Assembly (NCBI GenBank): GCA_035649895.1 | Contig: DASRIS010000068.1 | Coordinates: 1 to 30,654 of the forward strand | DNA from: DASSUC01 sp035649895 | Lineage (GTDB): Bacteria > Actinomycetota > Actinomycetes > Mycobacteriales > Micromonosporaceae | Direction: 5' to 3' | Length of the DNA: 30,654 bases | In this document: positions 22,443-30,654 of the stretch, piece by piece | Layout of the letters: the number at the start of each line of letters is the position of its first letter | Position numbering within the stretch: position 1 is the first letter of the stretch | Made by a program: the position numbers and the translations under genes | The notes under the pieces: model-generated | What the model was told of the DNA's origin: nothing | Database searches by the model: none | Seen by the model: the letters and a program-made list of their open reading frames with translations, nothing else

Positions 22443-24467
22443 ATGGCAACCGGCTACCGTCGGAGCCTCAACAAGGTGACCTATGCGCCGATCCGGCCCA
22501 GCGCGGCCGACGAGACCAGCGGCGCGATGGGCAGGCGCAAGCGCGGTCTGGAGAAGGTCGTGTACGCCAACGCGCTGCACACCTCGCCGTCCGAGATCGA
22601 CGCGGTCAAGGCGACCGTGAGCCCCGAGCAGCACCCGGGCATCATCGCGGCGCTCGACGCCATCCGCGGGGTGGTCGCGCGCGGTGGCACGGCGCGCACC
22701 GGATGGCAGTCCCTCGCCTCGGTGCCGAGCGACGCCGTCGCCGCCGCCGGCCGGGCGGTCGCCGCGTACCGCCGGGCGGTGCGTGCCCAGCTGCGCGCCC
22801 AGGCACACCAGCTCGCCGCGGACCACGCCGCATACCTGCGGGCCAAGCTCCAGGGCGGCTGGATCGAGGCGGCCCCGCGCAAGGCCATCACCGCCGAGCC
22901 GGCGCCGTCCGCGGTGGCGCGCGGAGTCGTCGCCATGACGGCACCTCCGCCGGTTGACGACCCGAGGCTGAGCGCGGCCAGCCTCAAGTCCACCTTTGGC
23001 GCGGCGATGGAGTGGGCCCGGGTGGGCAGCCCCGCGCGGGCGGACGCCATCGGCACCCTGGCCCGCAAGGTCGCCGGGCTGACCATCGACTTCTCGAACC
23101 TCGCGGCCGTCGACTGGGACCGCTTCGCCGACGTGGTGGTCGACACCAGCGAGGACCTGCCGGACTGGACGGACGACCTGACCGACGGCTTCGAGGAGCG
23201 CATGAAGGTCGAGCCGATCGGCCGCCTGCACCTGGAGCGGATCGACATGACGCCGGCCGGGATCATCCGCGGTGAGCTGGTGCACTCGGTCGGCCTGGCG
23301 CCTGCCGAGACGATCACCCTCATCCACCGGGAATGGTCCAGCCGCGAGGTCAGCTTCGAGAAGGTGGTGAGCGAGGAGTTCGAGCAGTCCACAGAGGAGG
23401 GCGTGACCGAGAACACCGAGCTTGCCAGCGCCACCGAGACCCAGTCGCGGCACTCCTCGGCGCTGAGCATGGAGGCGACCGCCTCGGGCAGCTGGGGGTT
23501 CGCCTCGGCCAGCGCGACGGTCGGCTACAACTCGACGTCCGGCGACGAGACCACCAAGCGCGACAGCCGTAACCACTCCATCGAGGTCACCCGCAAGGCC
23601 TCCTCGCGGACCCGCAAGGAGCACAAGGTCACGCTGACGGTGAAGCAGCAGTCTGGCGTCGAGGACGAGTCGGTCCGCACCATCACCAACCCCAACGACA
23701 ACCATCCGATGCGGGTCGACCTGCACCAGATGGTACGCGACTGGAAGGTCGAGCTGTACCGCTACGGGCTGCGGCTGACGTACGACATCGTGGTCCCGGC
23801 CCCGGGCATCGACCTGCTGGCCAATGTGGACGAGCTGCGGCGCATCGACCACCAGCTCGGCCAGCCGTTCACGTTCGCCCTGACGCCGGCCGACATCACA
23901 CTGGCCAACTGGCAGTCGCTGGCCGCCCACTACGGCGCGGAGGTCGAGCCGCCCGAGCCGGCCGTCCGCCACCTCGAGCAGCAGCTCGGCTACCCCTTCC
24001 GCGAGGAGGACGAGGCCGAGCCGCCGCGCTACGACACGCTCGAGTTCGACATCCCGGAGGGCTACTACGTCAAGGGTGGCTTCTTCCGGGCGTTCCTGAG
24101 CCTCTACTCGGGTGGGCACTACAACGTGGTGGACTCCGGCGCCGGGCCGATCGGCCACAACGGGCCCGAGATGCGCTCCTACGAGACGGCGCTGGACTAC
24201 CTCATCGGCCGCGTCGGGCACGTCGTGGTCGTCATGTTCAGCGAGGGCCTGGTCGCCGGGCACGCCAAGGCCAACCTCGAGGTGGCGCAGAGCCAGGACG
24301 GCTGGCGCGCCTGGCAGAACCGCGCGTGGACGGCCATGCGCAAGGCCGCCGAGGAGCGCTGGCAGCTCCAGCGGCAGGACCTGCAGCAGCGCCGGGACCA
24401 GCTGGCCGAGGAGCTCGGCCAGTGGGACCCGCTGACGCTGCGCCGGATGGAGCGCGAGAGGTCATGA
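22443..24467 (+). CDS. Large Ser/Thr-rich beta-prone protein of unknown function (first gene of the three-gene unit)
   Basis: 674 aa. ATG 22443 has GGAGGAG at good spacing; the open frame upstream is non-coding. Three regions can be seen. The N-terminal half is helical and Ala/Arg-rich (1-250). A central segment (about 270-455) begins with ELVHSVGLAPAETITLIHREWSSREVSFEK, continues through an acidic then Ser/Ala/Thr-alternating stretch (320-370) and EVTRKASSRTRKEHKVTLTV, and ends in DWKVELYRYGLRLTYDIVVP. The C-terminal part has a coiled-coil-like end (about 615-674, Gln/Arg/Glu-rich). From memory the central and final segments resemble large uncharacterised bacterial proteins, with no function established. 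The alternating S/T/A pattern is of the kind seen in beta-hairpins that can cross membranes, but that is inference. There is no signal peptide. The stop overlaps the next start (ATGA). Confidence 0.88.
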   Translation: MATGYRRSLNKVTYAPIRPSAADETSGAMGRRKRGLEKVVYANALHTSPSEIDAVKATVSPEQHPGIIAALDAIRGVVARGGTARTGWQSLASVPSDAVAAAGRAVAAYRRAVRAQLRAQAHQLAADHAAYLRAKLQGGWIEAAPRKAITAEPAPSAVARGVVAMTAPPPVDDPRLSAASLKSTFGAAMEWARVGSPARADAIGTLARKVAGLTIDFSNLAAVDWDRFADVVVDTSEDLPDWTDDLTDGFEERMKVEPIGRLHLERIDMTPAGIIRGELVHSVGLAPAETITLIHREWSSREVSFEKVVSEEFEQSTEEGVTENTELASATETQSRHSSALSMEATASGSWGFASASATVGYNSTSGDETTKRDSRNHSIEVTRKASSRTRKEHKVTLTVKQQSGVEDESVRTITNPNDNHPMRVDLHQMVRDWKVELYRYGLRLTYDIVVPAPGIDLLANVDELRRIDHQLGQPFTFALTPADITLANWQSLAAHYGAEVEPPEPAVRHLEQQLGYPFREEDEAEPPRYDTLEFDIPEGYYVKGGFFRAFLSLYSGGHYNVVDSGAGPIGHNGPEMRSYETALDYLIGRVGHVVVVMFSEGLVAGHAKANLEVAQSQDGWRAWQNRAWTAMRKAAEERWQLQRQDLQQRRDQLAEELGQWDPLTLRRMERERS

Positions 24468-25063
24468 AGACCACCCTGAAGTGGATCTTCGGTCCGGCGT
24501 TCGACCTGATGCCGAGCGAGGTCTCCCGGCTCTACGGCGGAGGCGACGGGCTGGCCAAGCTGGAGCCGTCCCGGCTGACCGTTGCCGAGTGGGCCCAGGT
24601 GATGGGTCTGGGCGAGTTCATCAAGTTCCTGCACCAGGCCATCGAGTGGGAGAACGTCCTGTACTTCGTCTACCCCTACTTCTGGGACCACCCGCGCAAC
24701 CACTCGATGAAGCGCTTCCTGCGCCACCCCGACAGCATGCACCAGTCGTACCTGCGGGGCGGCGCCGCGCGGGTCGTGCTCACCGTCCGCCCGGGGTTCG
24801 AGGAGAGCTTCACCACGCTGTTCGAGACCGGCACCCTGGACGGCGACCTGGGCAACCACCCGTACCTGACGATCGCCCAGGAGATCCAGGCGTACGCGGC
24901 CGCCCACTACCCGGGCATCCCCGGCACGAACAACGGCAACGAGCCCTCACCCGAGGCGGTGGAGGCTGCCGAGCGCGGCGAGCGCATCGCGGCCTGGCGC
25001 GAGTACACGCCGGTCAGCGCCCTGGACATCACGGTCAACACCCCGCTCGGCGAGCTGAGGTGA
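24464..25063 (+). CDS. 199-aa protein, apparent detached C-terminal domain of the preceding protein
   Basis: ATG 24464 overlaps the stop of the upstream gene by four bases; the stop is one base from the next start. The core is EFIKFLHQAIEWENVLYFVYP (about 51-71) followed by YFWDHP and GAARVVLTVRPGFEESFTTLF. In my recollection this W-E-x-x-x-Y ... Y-P-Y-F-W plus V-R-P-G-F-E block is normally the C-terminal domain of a single large uncharacterised protein, directly after a segment like the end of the preceding gene product (WDPLTLRRMER). The pair may therefore be a split version of one polypeptide kept together by coupling. No enzyme motif or membrane segment is visible; the function is unknown. 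Confidence 0.85.
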   Translation: MKTTLKWIFGPAFDLMPSEVSRLYGGGDGLAKLEPSRLTVAEWAQVMGLGEFIKFLHQAIEWENVLYFVYPYFWDHPRNHSMKRFLRHPDSMHQSYLRGGAARVVLTVRPGFEESFTTLFETGTLDGDLGNHPYLTIAQEIQAYAAAHYPGIPGTNNGNEPSPEAVEAAERGERIAAWREYTPVSALDITVNTPLGELR

Positions 25064-25064
25064 C

Positions 25065-28000
25065 ATGACGACGAAGGACGAGAAGCTCGGCGAGGAGCTC
25101 GCCGAGCTCGCTCGGCAGCTCCTGCTGTGGCTGCAGGACAACGACCTGCCGGCCGTGCCGGGCCTGCGGATGGCCATGCACGACGACTTCAGGCTCTACG
25201 CCGGCACCTACCACAGGCTGGACCGGTTCGGCGGCAAGCTGCTGCCGAACCTCTGGGCGAACCAGCCGGATGAGCAGCGCCGGATGCAGGCGCTGCGGCT
25301 CGGGATCAGCCACGTGCTCCTGGTCGGCAACCCCAACGAGGACGTGACCCTGCCCGACGGCCGCACCTACGGCAGCAACCGCATCGTGCTCACCAAGCGG
25401 CCGCCGGACGGGGTCACCGACGTGCCGATCGACCGGCCGGGTGCGCTGATGACGGTCAAGCCGCAGCTGAGCAGCCGGACGGCCGACGACCCGACCCTGG
25501 GCAGGACCCAGAACTACGACTTCGCCGTCATCCGCGACCGCGTGGACCTCGTCTACGACGACGCGGCAACGGCGGCGGCGCTCGGCTTCAGGTACCCGTA
25601 CCTGCTGGACTACCAGACACCGCGACGGATCTTCGAGGCCAACGTGCAGGACGTGCCGATCCCGCAGCAGCTCGAGCCGCCACCGGGTCCGCTGCACGAC
25701 CGGGTCCTGGCCCAGCGCATCAGGGAGTTCCGCGAGTACCTGTACCACAACGCCACCTACCACAACCGGCGGAGGGTGGCCGAACGCGGCGGGGACTACT
25801 ACGGCAAGTACCGGGCGAAGGTGCCGCTCGACAAGCGGCAGCGGCAGTTCCGGCCGACCCTGCTCAGTGACGACTACCTGACGGAGAACTTCATCGAGCT
25901 CGTCATGAAGAGAGGGGACGACCTCCTCCTCATCGACCTGCCGGACTCCCGCCACCTCTACCGGCTGCTGTGGGAGCCGCAGCAAGGCAGGACGCCGAAG
26001 CTCACCGTCCAGTTCCTGGCGACCATCGGCGGCGCCGCCGGAGGTGCCGCCACAAAGGAGCCGGAGCTTCCGGTCAACGCGGTGGTCTTCCGGGCGGTCG
26101 ACGGCGCCGACGAGCCGCCGACCCAGGTACGGTTCGGCAACCTCGACTACAAGGGCGGCCTGCCCGAGGAGCTCGTCGTCGACTACAAGGCGTTCCTGCG
26201 CTGGTACTACAACGACCAGAGGCTGCGGTACCGCAGCGACGCGGAGTGGCTGGACGCGTTCGTCGACGTGTTCTTCGGGGACCAGACCTACCCGGTCGAG
26301 CTCAGCACGATCCCCGTGCACGCTCCCGACCGTGAGCCGCTGTTTCTCGGCGCGCTGCGGCAGGCGGCGGGCGAGGGACCGCCGGGCCCGATCAAGGACC
26401 GGCTCGCCGAGCTGGTCGCCTGGTGCGACGACCCGAAGATGAAGGACCAGCGGTTCGTCTTCACCCAGGGCATGATGATCAACGGTCGGCAGCTGCTCGG
26501 CATCACGCCCCGGTTCGACGTGTTCGAATGGCATCCGGACACCGAGCACGTCACGGTCATGAAGATCGAGAGGTGGCTCGCCAAGGTCAGGCTCGAGACC
26601 ATCTCCGCGGACGTCTACCGCAACACCGCCGGCATGCTGCCCATCATCACGCTGGTCACATGGGGCGGGGTCGTCGTCATGACCGGTGGGCTGGTCGGTG
26701 TCCCGGCGTCGATGACCGTGGTCTCCCGTACCGCCATAACCAAGCTCGTCACGCACGTGGCAGGCAGCCAGGTCGCTAAGAACGCGGCGGTCGCCGCCCG
26801 CCGGATCCTCATCGCCGAGCTCGCCGAGTCGGCGATGAGCCTGGTCCCCAAGTCAGACCCGATCCTGCACGAGTTCATCCGCGGGCTGTTCGCGGGCTTC
26901 GGGGGCGGCGCGGCCGAGCACTACCTGAGCGAGACCGACGAACGCCTGAAGCGGATGGTCAACCGGATCCCCAGGTACGTTGCCAACTACGTCACCAAGA
27001 ACGGCTACCAGGCCTACGTGGTGTACGACAAGGTCAGAAATGCGCTCATCAAGATCACCGGTGTCATCCGCGCCCTGCGCACGGTGCTGGTGGACCAGCG
27101 CGCCCAGCTCGTGTCGCAACAGCTCGCCAGGCTCAGCCATTACGCGGGAGTCGGTATCCTCATCGTCCTCTTCGTCGTGGTGTACCTCGACTGGGTGTAC
27201 CGGTCACGGCCTGGTATCGAGCTCGACAAGTGGGTGAAGAAGCAGAAGCAGACTCTGCAGTGGATGGTCGAGCAGACCGGTGACGAGATCGCCAACTTCG
27301 CCAAGGAGCTGCGCAACGACCTGCTGACGATCGGCGACCCGAAGTCCCCCGCCGCGACCGCCGCCGTGCGCAAGCACGACCAGCGGCTCACCGCCGCCGT
27401 CACCAGCAAGCTGCGGGACGGGATCAGGACGCTGCCGGCCATCGCCGAGTTCCTGCAGATGCTGCTCGAACGCATGGGCATAAAGAACTGGCAGGAGCTG
27501 CAGCAGCTCGGCTTCGTCGAGGTGATGGAGCGAGGGGTGGCCGCCCTACCGACCGGCGGCTTCGCGGCGGACCAGGCCCGCAAGCTCGGCGAGGCGTTCG
27601 GCGAGCTGGTCGGCACCCTCATGCTGGAACGCAAGATCGTCCCGGACAATGTGAAGGCCAACACCGGCTGGGTCTTCGACCGGCGGCAGAGCCACGGCGC
27701 CGCCAAGACCGCCCTCGCCGGCGGGACATGGCGGGCGCTCTGGGAGTTCGCGATCCACCCGTTCGAGGATCTGGGCAACCTGCCGGGATCGCTGAAGCGC
27801 GGCCTGGAGAACCAGGGCGGCCTCGACAAGGGCAAGCTGGTGAAGGTCTCGCACCGGGACACCGCGTACCGCGACTTCGTGCAGAGCCTGATCGGCAACG
27901 AGGAGGAGCTCGCCCGCCGGCTCGCCAAGCTCGCGGAGGATGCGGGGCTGGAGGGCAGGATCCGGACGATGGTCGGCAGCGCCGTAGCGAAGATCGACCC

Positions 28001-28250
28001 ACCGTCGCTGCTCGACCTGACGAAGAATGAGAACCCGGACTGGCCGACCGACGCCATCATGTTCCTGCTCTACACGTGGCTGCGGATCGGTCTGCGCCAG
28101 CTCCTTGAGATGTTCCACTTCATGGAGGACGGCCAGCCTTATGGCAACCTGTTCAAGCTGTCTGATCTGTTCGACATCCTCGGGTTGGACATTGCGCTGG
28201 ACGACCAGACCCTGGCGTCGCTGAAGGCGACGTTCGTCCGGCAGCTCTGA
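25065..28250 (+). CDS. 1061-aa protein with two internal membrane segments, unknown function
   Basis: ATG 25065 follows GAGG and lies one base after the preceding stop. The first 510 residues are soluble, with NEDVTLPDGRTYGSNRIVL, a Lys/Arg-rich linker (about 245-265) and YNDQRLRYRSDAEWLDAFVDVFFGD. Near 525-548 is a hydrophobic stretch (MLPIITLVTWGGVVVMTGGLV), then an amphipathic Gly-rich region (LFAGFGGGAAEHYLSE), a second strong membrane helix at about 694-714 (GVGILIVLFVVVYLDWVY), and a helical C-terminal domain of about 345 residues. No signal peptide and no catalytic motif are recognised. A soluble domain followed by central hydrophobic segments could insert into a membrane on activation, but nothing here proves this. 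It is the last gene of the unit and is followed by repeats and the SARP gene. Confidence 0.88.
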   Translation: MTTKDEKLGEELAELARQLLLWLQDNDLPAVPGLRMAMHDDFRLYAGTYHRLDRFGGKLLPNLWANQPDEQRRMQALRLGISHVLLVGNPNEDVTLPDGRTYGSNRIVLTKRPPDGVTDVPIDRPGALMTVKPQLSSRTADDPTLGRTQNYDFAVIRDRVDLVYDDAATAAALGFRYPYLLDYQTPRRIFEANVQDVPIPQQLEPPPGPLHDRVLAQRIREFREYLYHNATYHNRRRVAERGGDYYGKYRAKVPLDKRQRQFRPTLLSDDYLTENFIELVMKRGDDLLLIDLPDSRHLYRLLWEPQQGRTPKLTVQFLATIGGAAGGAATKEPELPVNAVVFRAVDGADEPPTQVRFGNLDYKGGLPEELVVDYKAFLRWYYNDQRLRYRSDAEWLDAFVDVFFGDQTYPVELSTIPVHAPDREPLFLGALRQAAGEGPPGPIKDRLAELVAWCDDPKMKDQRFVFTQGMMINGRQLLGITPRFDVFEWHPDTEHVTVMKIERWLAKVRLETISADVYRNTAGMLPIITLVTWGGVVVMTGGLVGVPASMTVVSRTAITKLVTHVAGSQVAKNAAVAARRILIAELAESAMSLVPKSDPILHEFIRGLFAGFGGGAAEHYLSETDERLKRMVNRIPRYVANYVTKNGYQAYVVYDKVRNALIKITGVIRALRTVLVDQRAQLVSQQLARLSHYAGVGILIVLFVVVYLDWVYRSRPGIELDKWVKKQKQTLQWMVEQTGDEIANFAKELRNDLLTIGDPKSPAATAAVRKHDQRLTAAVTSKLRDGIRTLPAIAEFLQMLLERMGIKNWQELQQLGFVEVMERGVAALPTGGFAADQARKLGEAFGELVGTLMLERKIVPDNVKANTGWVFDRRQSHGAAKTALAGGTWRALWEFAIHPFEDLGNLPGSLKRGLENQGGLDKGKLVKVSHRDTAYRDFVQSLIGNEEELARRLAKLAEDAGLEGRIRTMVGSAVAKIDPPSLLDLTKNENPDWPTDAIMFLLYTWLRIGLRQLLEMFHFMEDGQPYGNLFKLSDLFDILGLDIALDDQTLASLKATFVRQL

Positions 28251-28251
28251 C

Positions 28252-28312
28252 GTCGCGGCCCCGCCGTCGCGGCACTGACGTCGCAGCCCGTCGCGTCGCA
28301 GCCACGTCGCAG
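28252..28312. repeat. Five GTCGC(A/G)G repeats between the three-gene unit and the SARP gene
   Basis: Copies start at 28252, 28266, 28280, 28295 and 28306 (steps of 14, 14, 15 and 11). The last two have the 7+4 spacing seen upstream of the three-gene unit but a different heptamer. They could be a regulator site or a decayed tandem repeat. Confidence 0.6.
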
Positions 28313-28329
28313 CCTGACGTCCGGCGCCG

Positions 28330-28349
28330 TGTCCGTTGCGCGACGGACA
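28330..28349. terminator. Hairpin/palindrome upstream of the SARP gene
   Basis: TGTCCGT (28330-28336) pairs with ACGGACA (28343-28349) around TGCGCG, itself nearly self-complementary. It may end transcription of the three-gene unit or be an operator for the SARP gene 37 bases downstream; the sequence alone does not decide. Confidence 0.45.
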
Positions 28350-28385
28350 GGCTGGCGGCGGCGACCCGGTCGTTAGTCTGGTGCC

Positions 28386-30654
28386 GTGCCGCGCGGGGTC
28401 GCCGGGGAGGTGAGCGTCAGGCTGCTCGGGCCGGTGGAGGTGGTTGTCGCCGATCGTCCACAGGCGGTGAGCGGCCTGCGCCGCAGGGCCGTGCTCGCCA
28501 CCCTGGCCCTGCACCCGGGCCGGGTGGTCAGCACGGACCGGCTCATCGATGTGGTCTGGGGTGACCGGCCGCCCACCACCGCGCTGAACACGCTGCAACG
28601 CCACGTGTCCCACCTGCGTGGGCTGCTCGGCGGTCCCGGCACCATCGTGGCCCGCCCGCCCGGATACCTGCTGGACACGGGGCCGGAGACCACCGATGTG
28701 GAGGCCGCCGAGCGCCTCCTCGACCGGGCCAAACGGTCCGGGGACCCGGCCGAGCAGTCCGCCTTCCTGCAGGCGGCGGTGGCCCTGTGGCGCGGGCAGC
28801 CACTGGCCGACGTCGCCGGCCTGTCCTGGCTCGACGAGCAGGCAGAGCACCTGGGCCGGCTGAGGCTGGAGGTCGAACGGGCGCTGGCCGAGGCCCGCCT
28901 GTCCATCGGCGACCACGCGCAGCTCATCCCGGAGCTGGAACGCCTGGTCCGGCAGCACCCGTTCGACGAGCAGCTGCACGCACAGCTGATGCTCGCCCTG
29001 TACCGCACCGGCCGGCAGGGCGAGGCGGTGGCCACGTTCCGGCGGCTGTGCGACAGCCTCGACGAGCATCTGGGCATCGACCCGAGCCCGCAGCTGCGCG
29101 ACCTGGAGCTGGCGATCCTGCGGCAGGACCCGGCCATCGGGGCACCGGCGCCCGGAGCGACCCCCGCACCCGGGACCGTGCCGGCGCAGCTACCGCCGGT
29201 CGTCATGCCCGCGCAGCCGTCACCGGTCGTCGTACCGGCGCAGCTGCCCCCGGTCGTGCCCACCTTCGCCGGCCGGGGCGCGGAGGTCGCGATCCTGGAC
29301 GGGCTGCTCCACGGTGGCGGCACGGTGGTGGTGTCCGGCACCGCAGGAGTCGGCAAGACCGCCCTTGCCGTGCAGTGGGCGCACCGGGTCGCCGCAAAGT
29401 TCCCAGACGGACAGCTCTACGCCAACCTGCGCGGGTTCGACCCGGCCGCGACGCCGACCGACCCGGCCAGAGTCCTGCGAGGGTTCCTGGAGGCGCTCGG
29501 CGTCCCCGCGGCGCAGCTGTCGTCCGACCTGGACACGCTGGCGAGCCTGTTCCGCAGCAAGGTGGCCGGCAGGCAGGTCCTGGTGGTGCTCGACAACGCC
29601 CGCGACGCCGAGCAGGTCCGCCCGCTGCTACCCGGCTCGTCCAGCTGTCTCGCGGTCGTGACCAGCCGCAGCCAGCTCACCCCGCTGGTGGTCGCCGAGA
29701 GCGCCTATCCGCTGGTCCTCGACCTGCTCACCCTGGACGAGGCTCGGGAGATGCTGGCCCGCCGGCTCGGCGCCCACCGGGTGGCGGCGGAGCCCGCGGC
29801 GGCCGACGGGATCATCGACCGGTGCGCACGGCTACCGCTGGCGCTGGCCATCGTCGCCGCCCGAGCCGCCATCAACCCCAGCTTCCCGCTGTCCACAGTG
29901 GCCACCCAGGTACGCGATGCCGGCGGCGGCCTGGACGCGTTCTACGGCGGCGACGAGACCACCGACGTCCGGGCCGTGTTCTCCTGGTCCTGCCGCACGC
30001 TCAGCGCGGATGCCGCCCGGCTGTTCCGGCTGCTGAGCCTGCACCCCGGTCCGGACGTCACGACCCGGGCCGCGGCCAGCCTCGCCGGTGCCGCACCGGC
30101 GCGGATCGGTGCGCCGCTCGCCGAGCTGACCCGGGCCAACCTGCTCGCAGAGCACAGCGTCGCCCGGTACACGTTTCATGACCTGCTGCGTGCCCATGCG
30201 GCCGACCTCGCCGGCACGGCGGAGGCCCCGGCCGACCGCCGGGCCGCCGTGCACCGGCTGCTCGACCACTGGCTGCACACCGCCCACGCGGCCGACCTCG
30301 CGCTGCACCCGCACTTCAGCGAGGTGAGCCTTGCCCCGCCGCAGGAGGGCGTGCTGCCCGAGCGACCGGGCAGCCGGTCGGACGCCACCGCCTGGTTCAC
30401 CGCCGAGCTCGCTGTGCTCCTCGCCGCGGTCCCGTACGCGGCGCAGTCCGGGTTCGAAGGTCATGCCTGGCGGCTGGTCTGGTCCATGTCAGGCTTCCTC
30501 GCCCGGAGCGGCCACTGGCAGGACTGGCTCGCCATCGGGCACATCGCACTCGCCGCAGCGTCCCGGACCGGGGACCGGATCGGGCAAGGTCACACCCATC
30601 GCAACCTCGCGCTCGCCTGTTCCCGGCTCGGCCGGCAGGACGAGGCCCGCGACC
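28386..30654 (+). CDS. AfsR-like SARP regulator (OmpR-type HTH, BTAD, NB-ARC ATPase), 3' end outside the window
   Basis: 756 codons are visible and the frame is still open at 30654. GTG 28386 is used; GTG 28410 (VSVRLLGPVEV) is a good alternative, and a TAGTCT -10-like element (28373-28378) suggests a leaderless transcript. Parts in order: winged-helix DNA-binding domain (about 9-100, RRRAVLATLALHPGRVVSTDRLIDVVWGD), bacterial transcriptional activator domain (about 105-250, ending LGIDPSPQLRDLE), a linker with PAQLPPVV-type repeats (about 262-292), then an NB-ARC/STAND ATPase with P-loop SGTAGVGKTAL (about 316-326), LVVLDNARDAEQ (Walker B), VTSRSQL and the LPLAL motif. A TPR region begins at the end of the window. 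Such proteins activate secondary-metabolism or other clusters by binding 11-bp-spaced heptamers. Its likely target is the adjacent three-gene unit. Confidence 0.93.
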   Translation, partial: MPRGVAGEVSVRLLGPVEVVVADRPQAVSGLRRRAVLATLALHPGRVVSTDRLIDVVWGDRPPTTALNTLQRHVSHLRGLLGGPGTIVARPPGYLLDTGPETTDVEAAERLLDRAKRSGDPAEQSAFLQAAVALWRGQPLADVAGLSWLDEQAEHLGRLRLEVERALAEARLSIGDHAQLIPELERLVRQHPFDEQLHAQLMLALYRTGRQGEAVATFRRLCDSLDEHLGIDPSPQLRDLELAILRQDPAIGAPAPGATPAPGTVPAQLPPVVMPAQPSPVVVPAQLPPVVPTFAGRGAEVAILDGLLHGGGTVVVSGTAGVGKTALAVQWAHRVAAKFPDGQLYANLRGFDPAATPTDPARVLRGFLEALGVPAAQLSSDLDTLASLFRSKVAGRQVLVVLDNARDAEQVRPLLPGSSSCLAVVTSRSQLTPLVVAESAYPLVLDLLTLDEAREMLARRLGAHRVAAEPAAADGIIDRCARLPLALAIVAARAAINPSFPLSTVATQVRDAGGGLDAFYGGDETTDVRAVFSWSCRTLSADAARLFRLLSLHPGPDVTTRAAASLAGAAPARIGAPLAELTRANLLAEHSVARYTFHDLLRAHAADLAGTAEAPADRRAAVHRLLDHWLHTAHAADLALHPHFSEVSLAPPQEGVLPERPGSRSDATAWFTAELAVLLAAVPYAAQSGFEGHAWRLVWSMSGFLARSGHWQDWLAIGHIALAAASRTGDRIGQGHTHRNLALACSRLGRQDEARD

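Noticed and set aside
22443..28250. Extracellular contractile injection system or prophage tail
   Set aside because: No sheath, tube, baseplate, spike or AAA+ gene is found in or next to the unit.
28787..30181. Long plus-strand open frame within the SARP region
   Set aside because: It is a shadow in another frame, rich in Arg/Pro/Gly; the true frame from 28386 carries BTAD and P-loop motifs and stays open to the window end.

Overview
The window is high-GC DNA from a filamentous actinomycete, most probably Micromonosporaceae or a close relative. This is judged from family content, not from a marker gene. Supporting families are a DUF574-type S-adenosyl methyltransferase, an AfsR/SARP-type regulator, a fused deacetylase/glycosyltransferase like Streptomyces MatB, a DUF5701 protein and a secreted S8 protease. 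No rRNA, tRNA, CRISPR array, integrase or transposase was seen. No stretch without a gene exceeds about 280 bases.

Layout. 1-1051 (-): a Mrp/NBP35-type P-loop ATPase followed by the first 17 codons of another gene. 1256-1906 (+): a DUF5701 protein. 1950-2606 (-): a secreted HNH nuclease. 2725-5256 (+): a bifunctional class A penicillin-binding protein. 5414-6184 (-): a proline-rich membrane-anchored protein. 6442-7059 (+): a small membrane protein with visibly lower GC. 16733 down to 7174 (-): a block of seven same-strand genes: MFS transporter, class V PLP enzyme, a 30-codon peptide gene, a duplicated TPR protein, an M17 aminopeptidase, a small membrane protein and the MatB-like synthase. 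16876-18048 (-): an S8 protease with a clear promoter and operator-like repeat. 18325-21327 (+): the methyltransferase and a PAS-GGDEF-EAL protein. 21373-22209 (-): an alpha/beta hydrolase. 22443-28250 (+): three tightly coupled genes of unassigned function. 28386-30654 (+): an AfsR-like SARP regulator cut by the window end.

Two regions look new or undescribed. The first is a putative ribosomal-peptide (RiPP-like) operon. Behind one promoter it holds an exporter, a PLP enzyme coupled by ATGA overlap, a 30-aa peptide ending in DCWTCFLDG with a good ribosome binding site, a strong hairpin, an 832-aa protein made of two homologous TPR halves, and an M17 aminopeptidase that keeps all metal and catalytic residues. 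No standard RiPP cyclase or dehydratase is present, so the chemistry would be unusual if the reading is right.

The second is the three-gene unit at 22443-28250. It encodes a 674-aa Ser/Thr-rich beta-prone protein, a 199-aa protein coupled by ATGA, and a 1061-aa protein with two internal membrane segments. Upstream lie heptamers repeated at an exact 11-bp period, the pattern bound by SARP (or PhoP-type) regulators, and a SARP gene lies immediately downstream. The first two proteins look like the halves of one larger polypeptide family split into coupled genes. Functions in both regions are inference; families and motifs are stated where they can be read directly.
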